A DNA stretch of 47,711 nucleotides. Source: a virus. The stretch spans positions 1 to 47,711 of the IMG/VR virus record IMGVR_UViG_3300024999_000158; one strand, written 5' to 3'. Within the stretch, counting starts at the first letter, position 1. Each line of letters starts with the position of its first letter. The notes beneath the pieces are model-generated. The model did not search any database and was not told the DNA's origin. It saw only the letters and a list, made by a program, of their open reading frames with translations. A program made the position numbers and the translations under genes. Shown piece by piece: positions 47,030-47,711 of the stretch.

Positions 47030-47641
47030 ATGAACATAAACCTCAGGGGCTACAGCGAGTTACTTGACAACCTGAAAGCTCTAAACAGAGAAAGCGAGAC
47101 CGTTGTCAGGAGAACGACGAGCGACTTCAAAAGCAGGGCACCAGCATGGGTGGCCGCTGCAGTAAGCGAGACCTATGGGATCAAGAAGGCCGAGATCAGC
47201 AAAGCTAAGACGGGAGCTCAGGCAATCGGCACAGTCAAAGTATCTGGTATACTCGTCGACAATGTGCAGTTGACCTTCTCTGGACGAGTGCTAACGCCGA
47301 CTCACTTCAAGATGAAGCCCACAAAACGACCGACATCCAAGAAGGATGAGAACGGACGGACAGTGAGGAAGGCTCGACAGTACACAGTGACCTCCGAGAT
47401 CTTCAAAGGACAACGGAAAGCACTCGGGTCCAAGGTGTTCCTTGGTACCAATAAGGGCACCGGGCAGATCCCGTTCCAACGTACAGGAAACGCCCGATCG
47501 GCAATCGATGCTGTTAAGACGTTGAGTATCCCACAGATGATCACCAACGAGACCGTAGCAGCTCAAATACAAAGGAGTATAGATGAAGGCCTTACCAAGA
47601 GACTCCAACATCATATGAATCAAGTTATAGGCCAGGGATGA
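47030..47641 (+). CDS. Minor tail protein Z-like (GPZ/neck family)
   Basis: 203 residues from ATG 47030, ten bases after AAGGAGGGG. ETVVRRTTSDFKSRAPAWVA, the basic middle part (FKMKPTKRPTSKKDENGRTV), then KVFLGTNKGTGQIPFQRTG and a C-terminal helix (IDEGLTKRLQHHMNQVI) match the gpZ type of tail completion protein. Its place upstream of the terminase rather than between head and sheath is unusual. The stop overlaps the next ATG (ATGAATG). Confidence 0.75.
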   Translation: MNINLRGYSELLDNLKALNRESETVVRRTTSDFKSRAPAWVAAAVSETYGIKKAEISKAKTGAQAIGTVKVSGILVDNVQLTFSGRVLTPTHFKMKPTKRPTSKKDENGRTVRKARQYTVTSEIFKGQRKALGSKVFLGTNKGTGQIPFQRTGNARSAIDAVKTLSIPQMITNETVAAQIQRSIDEGLTKRLQHHMNQVIGQG

Positions 47642-47711
47642 ATGGCTGTCGTGCCCAGGATAGCTGAAAAGGTACTTCCGCTGAAACTTTTCCCCTGCGG
47701 TGCTGGCGAGA
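47642..47711 (+). CDS. Start of the small terminase gene, cut by the right edge
   Basis: ATG 47642 opens a frame (MAVVPRIAEKVLPLKLFPCG) with no stop before the edge. Joined to base 1 it continues without interruption into the frame at base 3 (the junction codon would be AAT). Most simply this is the first 24 codons of the Nu1-like gene described at the left edge, in a circular or circularly permuted genome. Confidence 0.6.
   Translation, partial: MAVVPRIAEKVLPLKLFPCGAGE

Overview
The window reads as an essentially complete genome of a temperate, contractile-tailed phage (myovirus) of a Bacillota (Firmicutes) host. The evidence is strong AGGAGG-type ribosome binding sites throughout, a lambda-type head module joined to a P2/Mu-like contractile tail, an integrase with an attP built on a tRNA-Leu 3' end, and Firmicutes families such as PcfK/PcfJ, ArpU, XhlA and the DnaD-type replication initiator. 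The open frame that runs off the right end continues in frame into the one that enters at the left end. The molecule is therefore probably circular or circularly permuted, cut inside the small terminase gene. I cannot name the host genus.

Layout. Packaging, head and neck: 1-8470 (terminase, portal, protease with nested scaffold, decoration protein, capsid, connectors). Contractile tail and baseplate: 8496-20510 (sheath, tube, frameshifted chaperone, tape measure, gpX, gpD, spike, gpU-like, gp25, gpJ, gpI, fibres). A diversity-generating retroelement (DGR) follows at 20510-23432: a lectin-fold target protein, Avd, template repeat and reverse transcriptase. It is placed to diversify a tail-tip protein. 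Lysis genes occupy 23469-24688.

The lysogenic side runs mostly on the minus strand from 24751 to 29544. It holds a membrane protein with two repeats and a four-gene block resembling part of a conjugation machine: a ribbon-helix-helix-like protein, a small two-helix membrane protein, a membrane-anchored M23 endopeptidase and a VirD4/HerA-like ATPase. A divergent pair of small HTH regulators, attP (30016-30281), the integrase and a CI/Cro-type switch with three matching operators follow.

The early region (32312-46902) is read rightward but is interrupted between 33.0 and 35.3 kb by five minus-strand genes. Three share a conserved 5' leader. Two are HTH genes, each enclosed by a perfect 27-bp inverted repeat. 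Beyond these come many small Cys-rich proteins, PcfK/PcfJ, a DUF3102 protein, the replication initiator with candidate iterons, SSB, a RecU-like resolvase, an ASCH protein, a broken HNH gene, a ParB protein with the remnant of a methyltransferase, and an ArpU-like late regulator. A gpZ-like tail gene then leads back into the terminase.

The most unusual signals are the DGR template, which itself looks adenine-mutagenised; the twin inverted-repeat HTH cassettes with six compensated arm differences; a 26-bp near-palindrome present three times; the conjugation-like block next to attP; and the same beta-domain inserted into three different virion proteins.
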